From a virus: a stretch of 30,495 nucleotides of DNA. The position numbers and the translations under genes are program-made. Shown here piece after piece: positions 12,748-20,254 of this stretch (within the stretch, counting starts at the first letter, position 1; every line of letters begins with the position of its first letter). The notes below the pieces were generated by a model. The model searched no databases, was not told the origin of the DNA, and saw only the letters and a list, made by a program, of their open reading frames with translations. The DNA lies in the IMG/VR virus record IMGVR_UViG_3300021470_000040, positions 1 to 30,495 of that record. One strand, 5' to 3'.

Positions 12748-13623
12748 ATGAATGATGACTCACGAAGAAATATCGAGGAAGGGCGGTCAGTCAATGTCAC
12801 CTGCAAAGCTGGAAGCCGTTCGGATGAATTGGAAAAAAGCGATGGCCAGTGGGAGGCTGGGCAGGCCAAAGAAAAACACGACGGATTTTGCGCCTGTGGT
12901 TGTGGCGGCAGGACTTCCGTCGCAAGATCGACTTGTAAAAAAAGGAACGTAAAAAAAGGAGATTATTACTCATATATTTTCGGCCATCAAATGAGGGGAA
13001 AGCATCATAGCCTTGAAACGAGAAATAATTATAGCCTTGCCCGAAGAAAAGAAAAGAATCCACAGTGGAAGGGCGGATTTGATTACAAGGCATGGAAAAA
13101 CAAGCCTGAAAATAAAAGAAAACAACAAGAATACAGAAAGCGAACGTATCAAAAGTTCAAAGAATATCGCAAAGTATGGAGTGCCGCAAATCCAGAAAAA
13201 ATAAAGCAACAAGCAAAGCGCGCTAGAGCCAAGAATAAAGGATACTACAAAACGTGGGCTGCATTAAATCCTGAAAAGGTTAAAAAATACCAAGCTGATT
13301 ACAAGAAAAGGTATCCTGAAAAAGATCGGGCAAAACAACACAAAAGAAGGGCGCTGAAAGCGAGGGTGCAAATTGGAGATGTCCGCTTAATTGAACGATG
13401 GGAACGAGAATGGAAAAAGAAAAAAACAGTCACTTGTTATTGGTGCAAGCAAAAGTTTACGCCAATCAAGTGCCACGCAGATCATGCCATCGCTTTGGCG
13501 ATAGGGGGGTCTCATTCTTTGGGAAATCTGGTCATTTCCTGCCGTTCATGCAATGTCCACAAACACGCAAAGACGATTGAAAGCTGGAACATGAATCTTT
13601 CTCAACCTGCTCTTTCATTGTGA
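12748..13623 (+). CDS. HNH endonuclease
   Basis: The frame is open from 12748 and encodes 291 residues. The first ~45 are an out-of-frame reading of the mini-protein gene. Recognisable HNH-protein sequence starts at about GFCACGCGGRTSVARS, then YIFGHQMRGKHH. A long Lys/Tyr-rich middle with NPEK repeats follows (AANPEKIKQQAKR, ALNPEKVKKYQADY). The catalytic end is CYWCKQKF, KCHADHAIALAIGGSHSLGN and ISCRSCNVHKHAKT, with the HxDH, N and CxxC elements in place. The ATG at 12748 is only 2 nt from GGAG, so the real start is unclear; it may be later or reached by coupling. The middle is visibly AT-richer than its neighbours, suggesting transfer. Stop and next start overlap (GTGA). Confidence 0.75.
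   Translation: MNDDSRRNIEEGRSVNVTCKAGSRSDELEKSDGQWEAGQAKEKHDGFCACGCGGRTSVARSTCKKRNVKKGDYYSYIFGHQMRGKHHSLETRNNYSLARRKEKNPQWKGGFDYKAWKNKPENKRKQQEYRKRTYQKFKEYRKVWSAANPEKIKQQAKRARAKNKGYYKTWAALNPEKVKKYQADYKKRYPEKDRAKQHKRRALKARVQIGDVRLIERWEREWKKKKTVTCYWCKQKFTPIKCHADHAIALAIGGSHSLGNLVISCRSCNVHKHAKTIESWNMNLSQPALSL
12752..12952 (+). CDS. KGG/GRPKK-motif mini-protein, fused 3' end
   Basis: In the frame favoured by the ribosome-binding site the product begins MMTHEEISRKGGQSMSPAKL, continues through a helix, and reaches GRLGRPKK. This is the same layout as the mini-protein at 6894. After GRPKK the frame continues about 25 residues (NTTDFAPVVVAAG onward), which is an out-of-frame reading of the HNH gene. 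The natural 3' end of the mini-gene therefore seems to have been replaced by the HNH gene. Confidence 0.45.
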   Translation: MMTHEEISRKGGQSMSPAKLEAVRMNWKKAMASGRLGRPKKNTTDFAPVVVAAGLPSQDRLVKKGT

Positions 13624-15458
13624 ATCTTCCGCCAAGCACAACTGCCGCCTTGAATGCAGACTATCCAGAAGGAAGCCGCCATCGTGCGAAAGTGGAATTG
13701 TGCTTGCAGCTTTTGGGAAACGGTATTCCGCCCGCCGCCGTGGAAGTGACATTGCAGGAGAAGTTCCCACAGTCAGCAAAAGGAGAGTGCTCTTCGGTCG
13801 TAAAGTGGTGTCAGGACAAAAACCCAACCCCAAGCTCATCCAGAACCCCCAGTAATGGCCTCAGGATGCCCTACACGCCACTTGACCGCAAAATGACCGC
13901 TAAGGACGCAGCCAGGGCGTTTGTGAACGGTGTCAAGGCTCCTGCGGCGAAATCCATCGAGGAAAACCATGCGATTGCCATTCTGCGGGCACTTTACAGG
14001 CCGGATGAGTTCGTCAACATTGTTTGCAAATACACGCCCACAGAGAAAAACGGCAAGGTAAAGGCGAATCCAATGGGGGCCGGGGCGATCAAGACCGGGG
14101 CGGAATGGATTGAATACATCGAAAAGGAGGGCATTCCCCAGAGTAACGCTGGGGCATGGATGCGGCCCAACCCAGTGAAAAAGGTTGGCTCCGGCCACGA
14201 GGGAGCGATCACCAACGATGACATTACCGCCTTTCGGTTCCTGCTCCTTGAATCTGATGAACTGGATACCGACCAACAACTTGCCATTTACGCGAAACTG
14301 CGGATACCAATTGCCGTAATTCTCTCAAGCGGCGGCAGATCCTGTCATGCATGGTTGCGGCTGGACGCTACCAGCGCAGACGATTACGCAGCAAAGACGG
14401 CAAGAATCTATGCTGCACTTGAGCAGTTCGGGTTCGACAAGGCAAATAAGAACCCGTCACGCCTGTCCAGGTTGGCTGGAGCCGTTCGGAAAATTGGATC
14501 TACTGGGGACGGTGTTCAGCGGTTGATTTCAATAAACCCAGAGGTGGTTGGGATCACCGACGACCAGATCACGCAACTTGAGGCCGCGACAAAACTTCCG
14601 AAATATCAACCAGTAAACTTCAAAGAAGCACTCAAGACTGCCGTCGAAACATACGACGACATATTCAAGAACAAGAGCAAGACTGGACTCAGGACTGGAT
14701 TCCAACATTTCGACACGCTCACAGGAGGATTGAAGGACGGATGGTTCACTGTAGTTGCTGGAGAGACAAATGCAGGAAAGACATCATTTGTATTGAATAT
14801 CGTTAACAACGCGCTTAAAGACGGAAAGAGCGTTGGGCTTTTCTCGTTTGAAATGGATATGCAGGAGATCGTGGACATCCTGTATGCACAGAACGCAAGG
14901 GTTAACAGGAATCACTTCAATAACGGGTATTTCACCGATGATGATTTCAGGAACATGGGTAGGGAAACAACGAATCTTATGGGTTACAAAATCCACACGT
15001 TCGACGACCCGATGATGACGATGTCCGATGTCATGGAAAGTTGCGATTACATGAAGGCTGGAGAACATGGACTTGACCTTGTAGTAATAGACTACTTGCA
15101 ACTCGCAAACACTTCTGGTGGAGTTAGCGGAAGAGAGCAGGAAGTAGCGGGGATCTCGCGCACCGCGAAACGTCTTGCAAAGAGAATCAAATGCCCAGTG
15201 ATTGGAGTGTCGCAACTAAACGAAGATGGCAAGGTTCGCGAGTCCAGGGGGATAGCCCATGATGCTAACTGCGTGATTAAGGTGTCTGTTCCTGATGCTG
15301 ACAAGCCAGAAATTGTCGAGGCTCGCGTAGAGAAGGGAAGGAGTATTCCAAAGGGTCTTTTTAACTTTCGTTTTGATCCGGTATTGTGTCTATTTACCGA
15401 CGATGGATGCGAAGATAGATTGATGAGAATGATGCCGCAACACGAACATAAGCAATGA
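13620..15458 (+). CDS. Primase-helicase fusion, DnaB-type helicase domain
   Basis: The GTG at 13620 gives 612 residues. Residues ~160-300 resemble an archaeo-eukaryotic-type primase core (AFRFLLLESDELDTDQQLAI, then AVILSSGGRSCHAWLRLDA and PSRLSRLAGAVRK). Residues ~355-600 form a RecA-like helicase domain of the DnaB family, with Walker A GETNAGKT (381-388), Walker B DLVVIDYLQL (486-495) and a following SQLNEDGKVRESRGI segment typical of DnaB motif 4. It would unwind DNA 5'-3' at the fork and prime it. It follows the initiator and loader genes, completing an O/P/helicase set. Primase activity is the less certain half. Confidence 0.8.
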   Translation: MNLPPSTTAALNADYPEGSRHRAKVELCLQLLGNGIPPAAVEVTLQEKFPQSAKGECSSVVKWCQDKNPTPSSSRTPSNGLRMPYTPLDRKMTAKDAARAFVNGVKAPAAKSIEENHAIAILRALYRPDEFVNIVCKYTPTEKNGKVKANPMGAGAIKTGAEWIEYIEKEGIPQSNAGAWMRPNPVKKVGSGHEGAITNDDITAFRFLLLESDELDTDQQLAIYAKLRIPIAVILSSGGRSCHAWLRLDATSADDYAAKTARIYAALEQFGFDKANKNPSRLSRLAGAVRKIGSTGDGVQRLISINPEVVGITDDQITQLEAATKLPKYQPVNFKEALKTAVETYDDIFKNKSKTGLRTGFQHFDTLTGGLKDGWFTVVAGETNAGKTSFVLNIVNNALKDGKSVGLFSFEMDMQEIVDILYAQNARVNRNHFNNGYFTDDDFRNMGRETTNLMGYKIHTFDDPMMTMSDVMESCDYMKAGEHGLDLVVIDYLQLANTSGGVSGREQEVAGISRTAKRLAKRIKCPVIGVSQLNEDGKVRESRGIAHDANCVIKVSVPDADKPEIVEARVEKGRSIPKGLFNFRFDPVLCLFTDDGCEDRLMRMMPQHEHKQ

Positions 15459-15655
15459 ACTCACTTGAAAAACTTATTTTGAAAGCTGAAGATAATAAAA
15501 CAGTTAAAGAACTTGCCCTTGGATACCTTCAATACGAGGCGTTGAGAAAACTTGGTCCACGATCCTTTGCGGAACTACATCGCAGAAATATCGAAGAGGA
15601 AATCAATTTTGACGAGATGGTTGTCAGACTCATCACGGAAGGTGGGTTCTCATGA
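15455..15655 (+). CDS. Small hypothetical protein
   Basis: A 66-residue helical product (MNSLEKLILKAEDNKTVKEL onward) starting in an ATGA overlap with the helicase gene. It is acidic/basic mixed, with no cysteine or membrane segment. It overlaps the VRR-NUC gene by 4 bp, so the three are made from one message. Confidence 0.55.
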   Translation: MNSLEKLILKAEDNKTVKELALGYLQYEALRKLGPRSFAELHRRNIEEEINFDEMVVRLITEGGFS

Positions 15656-16095
15656 ACGTCCTGCCAAACAATATCTTGACCAAGATGTCAGCTAAGGATC
15701 GCAAGGCAATCGGTCAGCCGTCATCCGCTGAGTGTCAGGAAAAATATGAGGCAGGGCAGGAGAAGAAACTCCAGACGGATCTGGCAAACTTCTTAACACA
15801 CAGGAGGGTATATTTCTTCCGACAACCCATGAATAAAAGGGCGCAAGGAAAACTTGGAACAGCAGACTTTTTGATCTGCTACAAGGGATACTGGGTCAGC
15901 GCGGAACTTAAGACAGAGACAGGAAAGCAACGGACGGAACAGATTCAAGACCAGGTCTTCATTGAAGCGTCAGGCGGGATCTATTTGCTGGCAAGATCAG
16001 TTTCAGACATACAGCGCGAGTTCGACCGTCTGGATGCTGTAATTAGGATCACCAAAGAAGCACTTTCAAAGACAGGTTGGACATCAAAAATATGA
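15652..16095 (+). CDS. VRR-NUC nuclease
   Basis: The 147-residue product has the VRR-NUC (PD-(D/E)xK) layout. A helix with the conserved Glu-Lys-Lys-Leu (GQEKKLQTDLANFLTHRR) is followed by GKLGTADFLICYKG with D72, WVSAELKTETGK with E85 and K87, and Q97 in the next helix. Such phage enzymes cut branched DNA, including Holliday junctions and flaps, and suit late replication or packaging. It follows the helicase operon with overlapping starts. Confidence 0.75.
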   Translation: MNVLPNNILTKMSAKDRKAIGQPSSAECQEKYEAGQEKKLQTDLANFLTHRRVYFFRQPMNKRAQGKLGTADFLICYKGYWVSAELKTETGKQRTEQIQDQVFIEASGGIYLLARSVSDIQREFDRLDAVIRITKEALSKTGWTSKI

Positions 16096-16271
16096 CATTA
16101 AACGCACACCATAAAAAGATCACCCGCGCCCTAAAACAGACCAGAAAAGGGGAGTCGCACTTGCTAACTAAAAAAATCTCTGCCTCATTCCACGCCTATG
16201 CAGCCAGTCAGGGATGGACGATGTCGTCCACTCAAGTTGGTGATCTTGTCGAGGTCAAGAGGTTAAAGTGA
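16092..16271 (+). CDS. Small basic hypothetical protein
   Basis: From the ATG at 16092 (ATGA overlap with the nuclease) it encodes 59 residues, MTLNAHHKKITRALKQTRKG onward, strongly basic, ending with a predicted beta segment GDLVEVKRLK. No family recognised. Confidence 0.5.
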   Translation: MTLNAHHKKITRALKQTRKGESHLLTKKISASFHAYAASQGWTMSSTQVGDLVEVKRLK

Positions 16272-16480
16272 GAGAGAAGAATATAAAGATCGAGGTGTTC
16301 CAATATCGCGGGTCACATTGGAATGTACAAATGCACTTTGGTTCAATTTCAATTCCATTCGCCAGGGGATCAACGGCACTGGAAGCGATTGCTGACGCGC
16401 AAGATCGAGCGGTAGAATTAGCGCGAGGGCTTACCGACATAGAGAACACATTCAGAAACGTAAAACACATTAAAATATGA
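16268..16480 (+). CDS. Small hypothetical protein
   Basis: GTG at 16268 overlaps the preceding stop (GTGA) and gives 70 residues. It starts MREKNIKIEVFQYRGSHWNV, has a beta-rich N-terminus and a helical C-terminus (EAIADAQDRAVELARGL). No motif of known function. Confidence 0.5.
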   Translation: MREKNIKIEVFQYRGSHWNVQMHFGSISIPFARGSTALEAIADAQDRAVELARGLTDIENTFRNVKHIKI

Positions 16481-16626
16481 GCAAGCATCCAAATGGGACA
16501 GAACGTCCATGCCCAGTAAATATAAAACGGTACGGAGATAACTTTGATCAGATCTTCAGGAAGAAGATATCTAGTAAAAAAGATTTGCCAGCACAATCTT
16601 CTTGTTGTTCATCTAAGCGCAAATAA
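16477..16626 (+). CDS. Very small basic protein
   Basis: A 49-residue ORF, MSKHPNGTERPCPVNIKRYG onward, with a Lys-rich middle and a CC near the end. It starts in an ATGA overlap and ends just before the convergent inverted repeat. Continued overlap coupling is the main support. Confidence 0.4.
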   Translation: MSKHPNGTERPCPVNIKRYGDNFDQIFRKKISSKKDLPAQSSCCSSKRK

Positions 16627-16649
16627 AACAAAAGATTTGTCCAATATAA

Positions 16650-16710
16650 TTAGCGGTCGCCCGTGACACGATGACCAGCCAAGATGATCAGATCAACGGA
16701 CGACCGCTAA
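16650..16710. terminator. Inverted repeat at convergence of plus and minus genes
   Basis: TTAGCGGTCG (16650-16659) and CGACCGCTAA (16701-16710) are perfect complements; CCGT (16661-16664) and ACGG (16696-16699) extend the stem after one mismatch. The loop is about 31 nt and contains GATGACCAG and GATGATCAG as a near-direct repeat. It separates the end of the plus-strand replication genes from the end of the minus-strand lysis genes, so a bidirectional terminator is the likely role. There is no T-run on either side, so it is not a classical intrinsic terminator. Confidence 0.5.
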
Positions 16711-16715
16711 AGCAT

Positions 16716-17198
16716 TTATAGACCTACCCTTTTCCTTAGTTCAACATCTCGGTTCAGCCATCCTTTTAGATATTCAGACTTACTTGGGTGCGAATTTACT
16801 ATTGCGCGATAACGATCATCACGCGCATTAATCATCTTGGATGGATCGTTGTTTCCTTTGGCTAGGATTACTTTAGCTGCCCCCATCCCACAGTTGATTC
16901 GGGTATCGAATATAATCTCTCCAACCTTGTCGATCATTGTATCGCATGAACCATACAGCCCATTCCCGTTCCAATAGTAGTCCCAATATATCTGCTCTGC
17001 TTCGGGCCATGACAATTTTGCCACTCCCTCACCATGAGTCGCGGCATCAAGTCCCCATTTGGTAGTTCCTCCAGAATCGTTTGGATCTCGCTCAACAACG
17101 ACGAAGGAATCGTCGCCATAATGACCTTTTTTATAACAAGTCTCAGCAGATTTAACAAATCCAATGAAGGCGAGGAACCGTGGAGAAAATTTACTCAT
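16716..17198 (-). CDS. Endolysin, glycosyl hydrolase 108-like muramidase
   Basis: The start at 17198 gives 160 residues (MSKFSPRFLAFIGFVKSAET). The frame opens further upstream, but that part overlaps the preceding gene. FVKSAE (E19), ERDPNDSGGTTKWGLD and LSWPEAEQIYWDYYW match the GH108 pattern (E ... DPxDxGGxTxxGI ... A..IY...YW), with IIFDTRINCGMGAAKVIL as the following conserved helix. The spacing between the Glu and the GG motif is longer than in common members. It would cut the glycan strand of peptidoglycan. No signal peptide, so it needs a holin; a two-helix membrane protein is encoded just upstream with overlapping codons. Confidence 0.75.
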   Translation of the reverse strand: MSKFSPRFLAFIGFVKSAETCYKKGHYGDDSFVVVERDPNDSGGTTKWGLDAATHGEGVAKLSWPEAEQIYWDYYWNGNGLYGSCDTMIDKVGEIIFDTRINCGMGAAKVILAKGNNDPSKMINARDDRYRAIVNSHPSKSEYLKGWLNRDVELRKRVGL

Positions 17199-17562
17199 CG
17201 TCAGGAAGGGTAAAGTCTCTTGGCCGAGGGGTTCTATCAACGATCTCCTCCTTGGTGTTTTCGGTGAGTGATGAGAGGGCTGTCTCGACCATAGATCCCT
17301 GCCGCATCTGGACGAAAGCCGTTGCCCCAACGTAGCTGGCCACGATCCCGACCATCCCGTAGAACATGACCTGATACATGACGGTCAACGCCGTTATGGC
17401 TTCCTTGGCGTTGGGCAGGGTCTCAGCGGTTCCTGCTGCGTAATAGTAGAGCCACTTCGCTGTGATATGGTAGGAGGCCCACAGGATGCCGCAGGCGATC
17501 AGGGTCATCCACAGCTTGCGGCTCGACCATGTTGCGATGATTGCTCTGGTTACTGGGTTCAC
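17191..17562 (-). CDS. Two-helix membrane protein, candidate holin
   Basis: Translation from GTG 17562, overlapping the upstream stop as GTGA, gives 123 residues. Hydrophobic segments lie at about 17-41 (LWMTLIACGILWASY) and 60-85 (MYQVMFYGMVGIVASYVGA). The C-terminal tail is charged and ends DFTLPDDE. Two membrane spans, small size and direct overlap with the endolysin start are what class II holins show, but no holin family was recognised. The frame also reads upstream into the previous gene, which is rejected as the start. Confidence 0.55.
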   Translation of the reverse strand: MNPVTRAIIATWSSRKLWMTLIACGILWASYHITAKWLYYYAAGTAETLPNAKEAITALTVMYQVMFYGMVGIVASYVGATAFVQMRQGSMVETALSSLTENTKEEIVDRTPRPRDFTLPDDE

Positions 17563-18143
17563 AGTCTTGAGGCTACAATAGCGAGGAATCCCCTCCCTGC
17601 CCCATAGAGTGTGGTGAACGACAGGATCGCAATGGCGATCTCCAGCCCGATCCCGAAAGGCGCGGCAGGAGGGTAGATTTTTACAATCCACGAAATAATG
17701 TAGCTGGAGTATGTCATCACCAGCACAGTCCCGAAGACGGCTGCGATGAGGAGGCAGATGTCCCGCTCAGTGGCGTTGCGGTGTGCCTCTGCGGTCTTCT
17801 TGGCAGCGACGAGTTTGAACGCATCCCTGTCCCGCTCTGCCTTGTCCAGAACCGCCGCCTGATCCTTGAGCATTTGCTGTTGGAGGGCGAGGTCGGCTTG
17901 CTGAGTGGTTGCCAGCTTCACTGTGGTATCCAGCTTCACGGTAAGGGAGTCGTTCTTCTGCTGGAGGAACAGGTATTCGGTGTCCTTTTGGGAGATTGCA
18001 GCTTCGTTCTGTGTGATCTGGGCGCGGAGGTCTTTGTTGATGCCAGTCAGCCCCTGCACCAGTTCACGCTCCTTGGGAGTCAGGGCCGAGGCCGTGGCAA
18101 TTACCGAAAGCAAACAAATCAGTATTAAATTGGTAGTTCTCAT
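17559..18143 (-). CDS. Signal-peptide, coiled-coil, membrane protein of the lysis cluster
   Basis: The ATG at 18143 gives 194 residues starting MRTTNLILICLLSVIATASA, a clear signal peptide. Residues ~22-120 are a coiled coil (VQGLTGINKDLRAQITQNEA; LQQQMLKDQAAVLDKAERDR). Two hydrophobic segments follow near 128-150 and 165-185. The layout recalls spanin-like or Rz-like lysis proteins that bridge the periplasm, though extra C-terminal membrane spans are unusual. Its start is reached through a chain of overlapping mini-ORFs from the upstream lipoprotein gene, and its stop overlaps the holin candidate. Confidence 0.5.
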   Translation of the reverse strand: MRTTNLILICLLSVIATASALTPKERELVQGLTGINKDLRAQITQNEAAISQKDTEYLFLQQKNDSLTVKLDTTVKLATTQQADLALQQQMLKDQAAVLDKAERDRDAFKLVAAKKTAEAHRNATERDICLLIAAVFGTVLVMTYSSYIISWIVKIYPPAAPFGIGLEIAIAILSFTTLYGAGRGFLAIVASRL

Positions 18144-18145
18144 TT

Positions 18146-18214
18146 GCGTCTCACGGGTTAAGCATATTACACGTTGCGTCTCACGGGTTAAGCATATTAC
18201 ACGTTGCGTCTCAT
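18146..18214 (-). repeat. 30-bp tandem repeat forming a chain of mini-ORFs
   Basis: The unit occurs twice in full (18146-18175, 18176-18205) plus a 9-bp third start. On the minus strand it contains ATGCTTAACCCGTGA and GTGAGACGCAACGTGTAA. From the lipoprotein stop, five mini-ORFs of 4-5 codons follow, each start overlapping or within 1 nt of the preceding stop, until the ATG at 18143. The TAATAT in each unit could also be a -10 box, with TTAACC 16 bp upstream. Confidence 0.75.
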
Positions 18215-18477
18215 TTGAGCAGGATTGCGGTCTTGTAATCCGCACGGTCGAGGTTGCCTGTCATGTCTGCGGTGAGTTTGTGCAAAGCAATATTGCTCGC
18301 TTGCAGGGCTGAGATTGCCTTGCGAATAGCTGCGCTGTCCTGCTGGCTGGATGTCAGAATGTCGATGACGCTCTGGTTATTGGCTATCGCTGCCGACAGA
18401 TCTGGTTTCGCGGAATGCGTCTTAACTGAGGCGCATGAAGTCATCAGCAGCAGTAAAATAGGGACGATGCGGTTCAT
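18211..18477 (-). CDS. Small lipoprotein, lysis cluster
   Basis: The ATG at 18477 gives 88 residues, beginning MNRIVPILLLLMTSCASVKT: a short positive start, hydrophobic core and a cysteine in a lipobox-like MTSC. The mature part is helical (SAAIANNQSVIDILTSSQQD; ISALQASNIALHKL). Small lipoproteins in lysis clusters often act as the outer-membrane spanin subunit. The start overlaps the stop of a 35-residue membrane peptide gene. Upstream in-frame Mets at 18504 and 18552 were not chosen because the lipobox would be too far inside. Confidence 0.55.
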   Translation of the reverse strand: MNRIVPILLLLMTSCASVKTHSAKPDLSAAIANNQSVIDILTSSQQDSAAIRKAISALQASNIALHKLTADMTGNLDRADYKTAILLK

Positions 18478-18581
18478 TTGCAATGATGGCAGGAGGTGAT
18501 GCATAGGCTTATTACCGACCACCAGAAGACGATGACAAACAATGTTGTGCAAGCGATGGCGAGTCTGTCTTGGTATCTCAT
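18474..18581 (-). CDS. 35-residue membrane peptide
   Basis: ATG at 18581 lies in an ATGA overlap with the upstream gene, and its TGA overlaps the start of the lipoprotein gene. The peptide is MRYQDRLAIACTTLFVIVFW, then WSVISLCITSCHHCK: one hydrophobic span followed by ITSC, which could serve as a lipobox, and a Cys/His-rich tail. Overlap at both ends is the main evidence. It may be a small holin or antiholin-type peptide; unproven. Confidence 0.5.
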   Translation of the reverse strand: MRYQDRLAIACTTLFVIVFWWSVISLCITSCHHCK

Positions 18582-18970
18582 TTTGATTCTTCGGTTGGCG
18601 TTACAGCGACCACGGCTTCAAGGGGAGTATTTATATTGACCGAAACAGTTGTTGGACATTTGGATAAAGTCGCTTCTTTTTCCTCATGGATTTTCGCAAT
18701 ATGTATTTCGTGGAGTTCTTTCCTCTGGTAATCCCGCTCCTCCCTCCATTTTCGTCGATTGTCGAGCATCATCGAAGAAGCATAAAACATCATCCCAATA
18801 AGTCCGACAGGAGCACCGACGAACAATATCCACTCGCGCATAAACATGGCCCACGGCGGCAGCACAGCTATCGCCCTTTCGGTTGTGCTGCCAGCCACGG
18901 TAGCAAATGTCGTCAACCCAGCCGAGGCGAGCATCCCAATAAATTTCTCGGTCGAGTTGCCTAATAACAT
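18578..18970 (-). CDS. Small membrane protein, possible holin
   Basis: A 130-residue protein. Hydrophobic stretches at about 10-27 (IGMLASAGLTTFATVAGS) and 46-68 (WILFVGAPVGLIGMMFYASS) are followed by a charged coiled-coil-like region (RRKWREERDYQRKELHEIHI) and a soluble tail. Holin or holin-accessory function is suggested by size, topology and its place at the head of the lysis cluster. It competes for the holin role with the gene at 17191-17562. Confidence 0.5.
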   Translation of the reverse strand: MLLGNSTEKFIGMLASAGLTTFATVAGSTTERAIAVLPPWAMFMREWILFVGAPVGLIGMMFYASSMMLDNRRKWREERDYQRKELHEIHIAKIHEEKEATLSKCPTTVSVNINTPLEAVVAVTPTEESK

Positions 18971-18986
18971 GGCGTTGGTAGGCGGA

Positions 18987-19571
18987 TTACAAGGAGGTCA
19001 CAGCATCCACGGTGGTTGCAGTGGCGAGAGTGGTTGCGCGGGTCAGAGTGGAGTCCAGCAAGGCGACGAGTGCAGCCTGTCCTGACAGGAGTGCATCCGG
19101 CACAATACAGGTTGCCACAGTTTCCTTGGCCTTGGAGATGTTTCCCGATTTTGCTGCGACATCCGCTGCTGTCAACACAGGCGAAAACTGTGCCTGCACT
19201 CCAAGAGGAAGTTGCCCGAAGAGGACGAGAGTTGCAGCGCGTCCGGTGTTGTAAATCTCCCGTGCCTTTGCAGTCTTTGCAGAGGCAAGTTTCAACGCGA
19301 GTTGCTGTGCGATCTCCGTGTCGAAATCCGTGGGCCACGAACGTTCGCTCCTTGTGTCTGGACCGTGGTTGCGAACGCAGGAAACATTACACCCATGCTC
19401 GGTGATGGTTCCGACAACTCTGAACCCAGCCCCCGTTGGTGCGGTATAAGTATCCGTCCTTACGGATTGATTTGGGTCGTCTCCAACCTGAGTGGGGGAC
19501 ACTCGTTGCGGGGTAGAAAGTGCGACTGCGAACGCCGCATCCATTGCTAAGTTGATTGCTGTTAGATTCAT
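18987..19571 (-). CDS. Hypothetical protein between tail and lysis genes
   Basis: A 194-residue Ala/Thr-rich protein starting MNLTAINLAMDAAFAVALST. The middle has GAGFRVVGTITEHGCNVSCV and a helical C-terminus (ALLSGQAALVALLDSTLTRA). The first ~20 residues are mildly hydrophobic but not a clear signal peptide. It is probably a virion or tail-associated protein from position. No family recognised. Confidence 0.55.
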   Translation of the reverse strand: MNLTAINLAMDAAFAVALSTPQRVSPTQVGDDPNQSVRTDTYTAPTGAGFRVVGTITEHGCNVSCVRNHGPDTRSERSWPTDFDTEIAQQLALKLASAKTAKAREIYNTGRAATLVLFGQLPLGVQAQFSPVLTAADVAAKSGNISKAKETVATCIVPDALLSGQAALVALLDSTLTRATTLATATTVDAVTSL

Positions 19572-19576
19572 AGATT

Positions 19577-20254
19577 TTATGTGGTGAAAGATTCAAAGTC
19601 GAGTCCGTCGCCTGAGTTGTAGAGGGCGGCGATCTCCGCGTCTGTTAATGCCCTGCCCCAAACGGAAGCGGAATCCACCCGCCCCACATAAGGGTCGAGG
19701 TTTCCGGAATCTCCCCCGATAGTCACAGGAAGCGCTACCGGGACGGGACCGGAAAAACTCCCCTCTGACGACTGTGCGTCCACAAAGAGTTTGTGTCTCG
19801 TCCCGTCATATCGCATGGCAACAAAAACCCACACGCCTTCGGCGGGGGATGGGTAAAGGGCAATCTGCGAGCCATCGAGGAATCCATAGATAGTCGCGCC
19901 GAGATTGCTTAAAAAGCAATAGTGTCCTCCAGCCTGCCCCGCGCCGAGAATCAAACCCTGCACGTTGTCTCCCACGCTTTCGACATAATGCCACGCAGCA
20001 AGGGTGAATGCCGTCCTGTCATGCAGCGAAAGATCACTGGTCAAATAACTGTCCGGCCCACCAAAGAGTGCCGAGTTTCCGAGTTTTCCCGCGGCGTATC
20101 CAACCCCATCAACTGCCTCTACCATCGTATGCCCGTTGCCCGAACTGTCCGCACGGTTCCCGCTAGTTTCGTTGAGTTTCCAGTGTGCGAGGAGTCCCAC
20201 CAAAAGCGCAGGAGGCTCGCTGTCTGTTTTCCAGAATGAAAACGGGAATGGCAT
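19577..20254 (-). CDS. LamG/concanavalin-like tail protein
   Basis: The ATG at 20254 (overlapping the upstream stop as TAATG) gives 225 residues. After a short N-terminus the LamG-type jelly roll is seen: LLAHWKLNETSGNRADSSGN, LGNSALFGGPDSYL, FTLAAWHYVE, WVFVAMRYDGTRHKLFVD and VDSASVWGRALTDAEIAALY. This is the standard Laminin G/pentraxin-like pattern of phage fibre tips, which bind carbohydrate. Start choice excludes a basic upstream extension that is an out-of-frame reading of the fibre gene. It probably extends or caps the fibre encoded just upstream. Confidence 0.75.
   Translation of the reverse strand: MPFPFSFWKTDSEPPALLVGLLAHWKLNETSGNRADSSGNGHTMVEAVDGVGYAAGKLGNSALFGGPDSYLTSDLSLHDRTAFTLAAWHYVESVGDNVQGLILGAGQAGGHYCFLSNLGATIYGFLDGSQIALYPSPAEGVWVFVAMRYDGTRHKLFVDAQSSEGSFSGPVPVALPVTIGGDSGNLDPYVGRVDSASVWGRALTDAEIAALYNSGDGLDFESFTT

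Noticed and set aside
12862-12900. Programmed -1 frameshift joining the KGG mini-protein to HNH
   Set aside because: The local G-AAA-AAC is not a full slippery heptamer, and the parallel locus at 6894-7227 would need a +1 shift, so no common mechanism fits.
18146-18245. Lysis protein start further upstream, giving a repeated ETQRVICLTR peptide
   Set aside because: That reading runs through the 30-bp tandem repeat; the ATG at 18143 begins a clean signal peptide.
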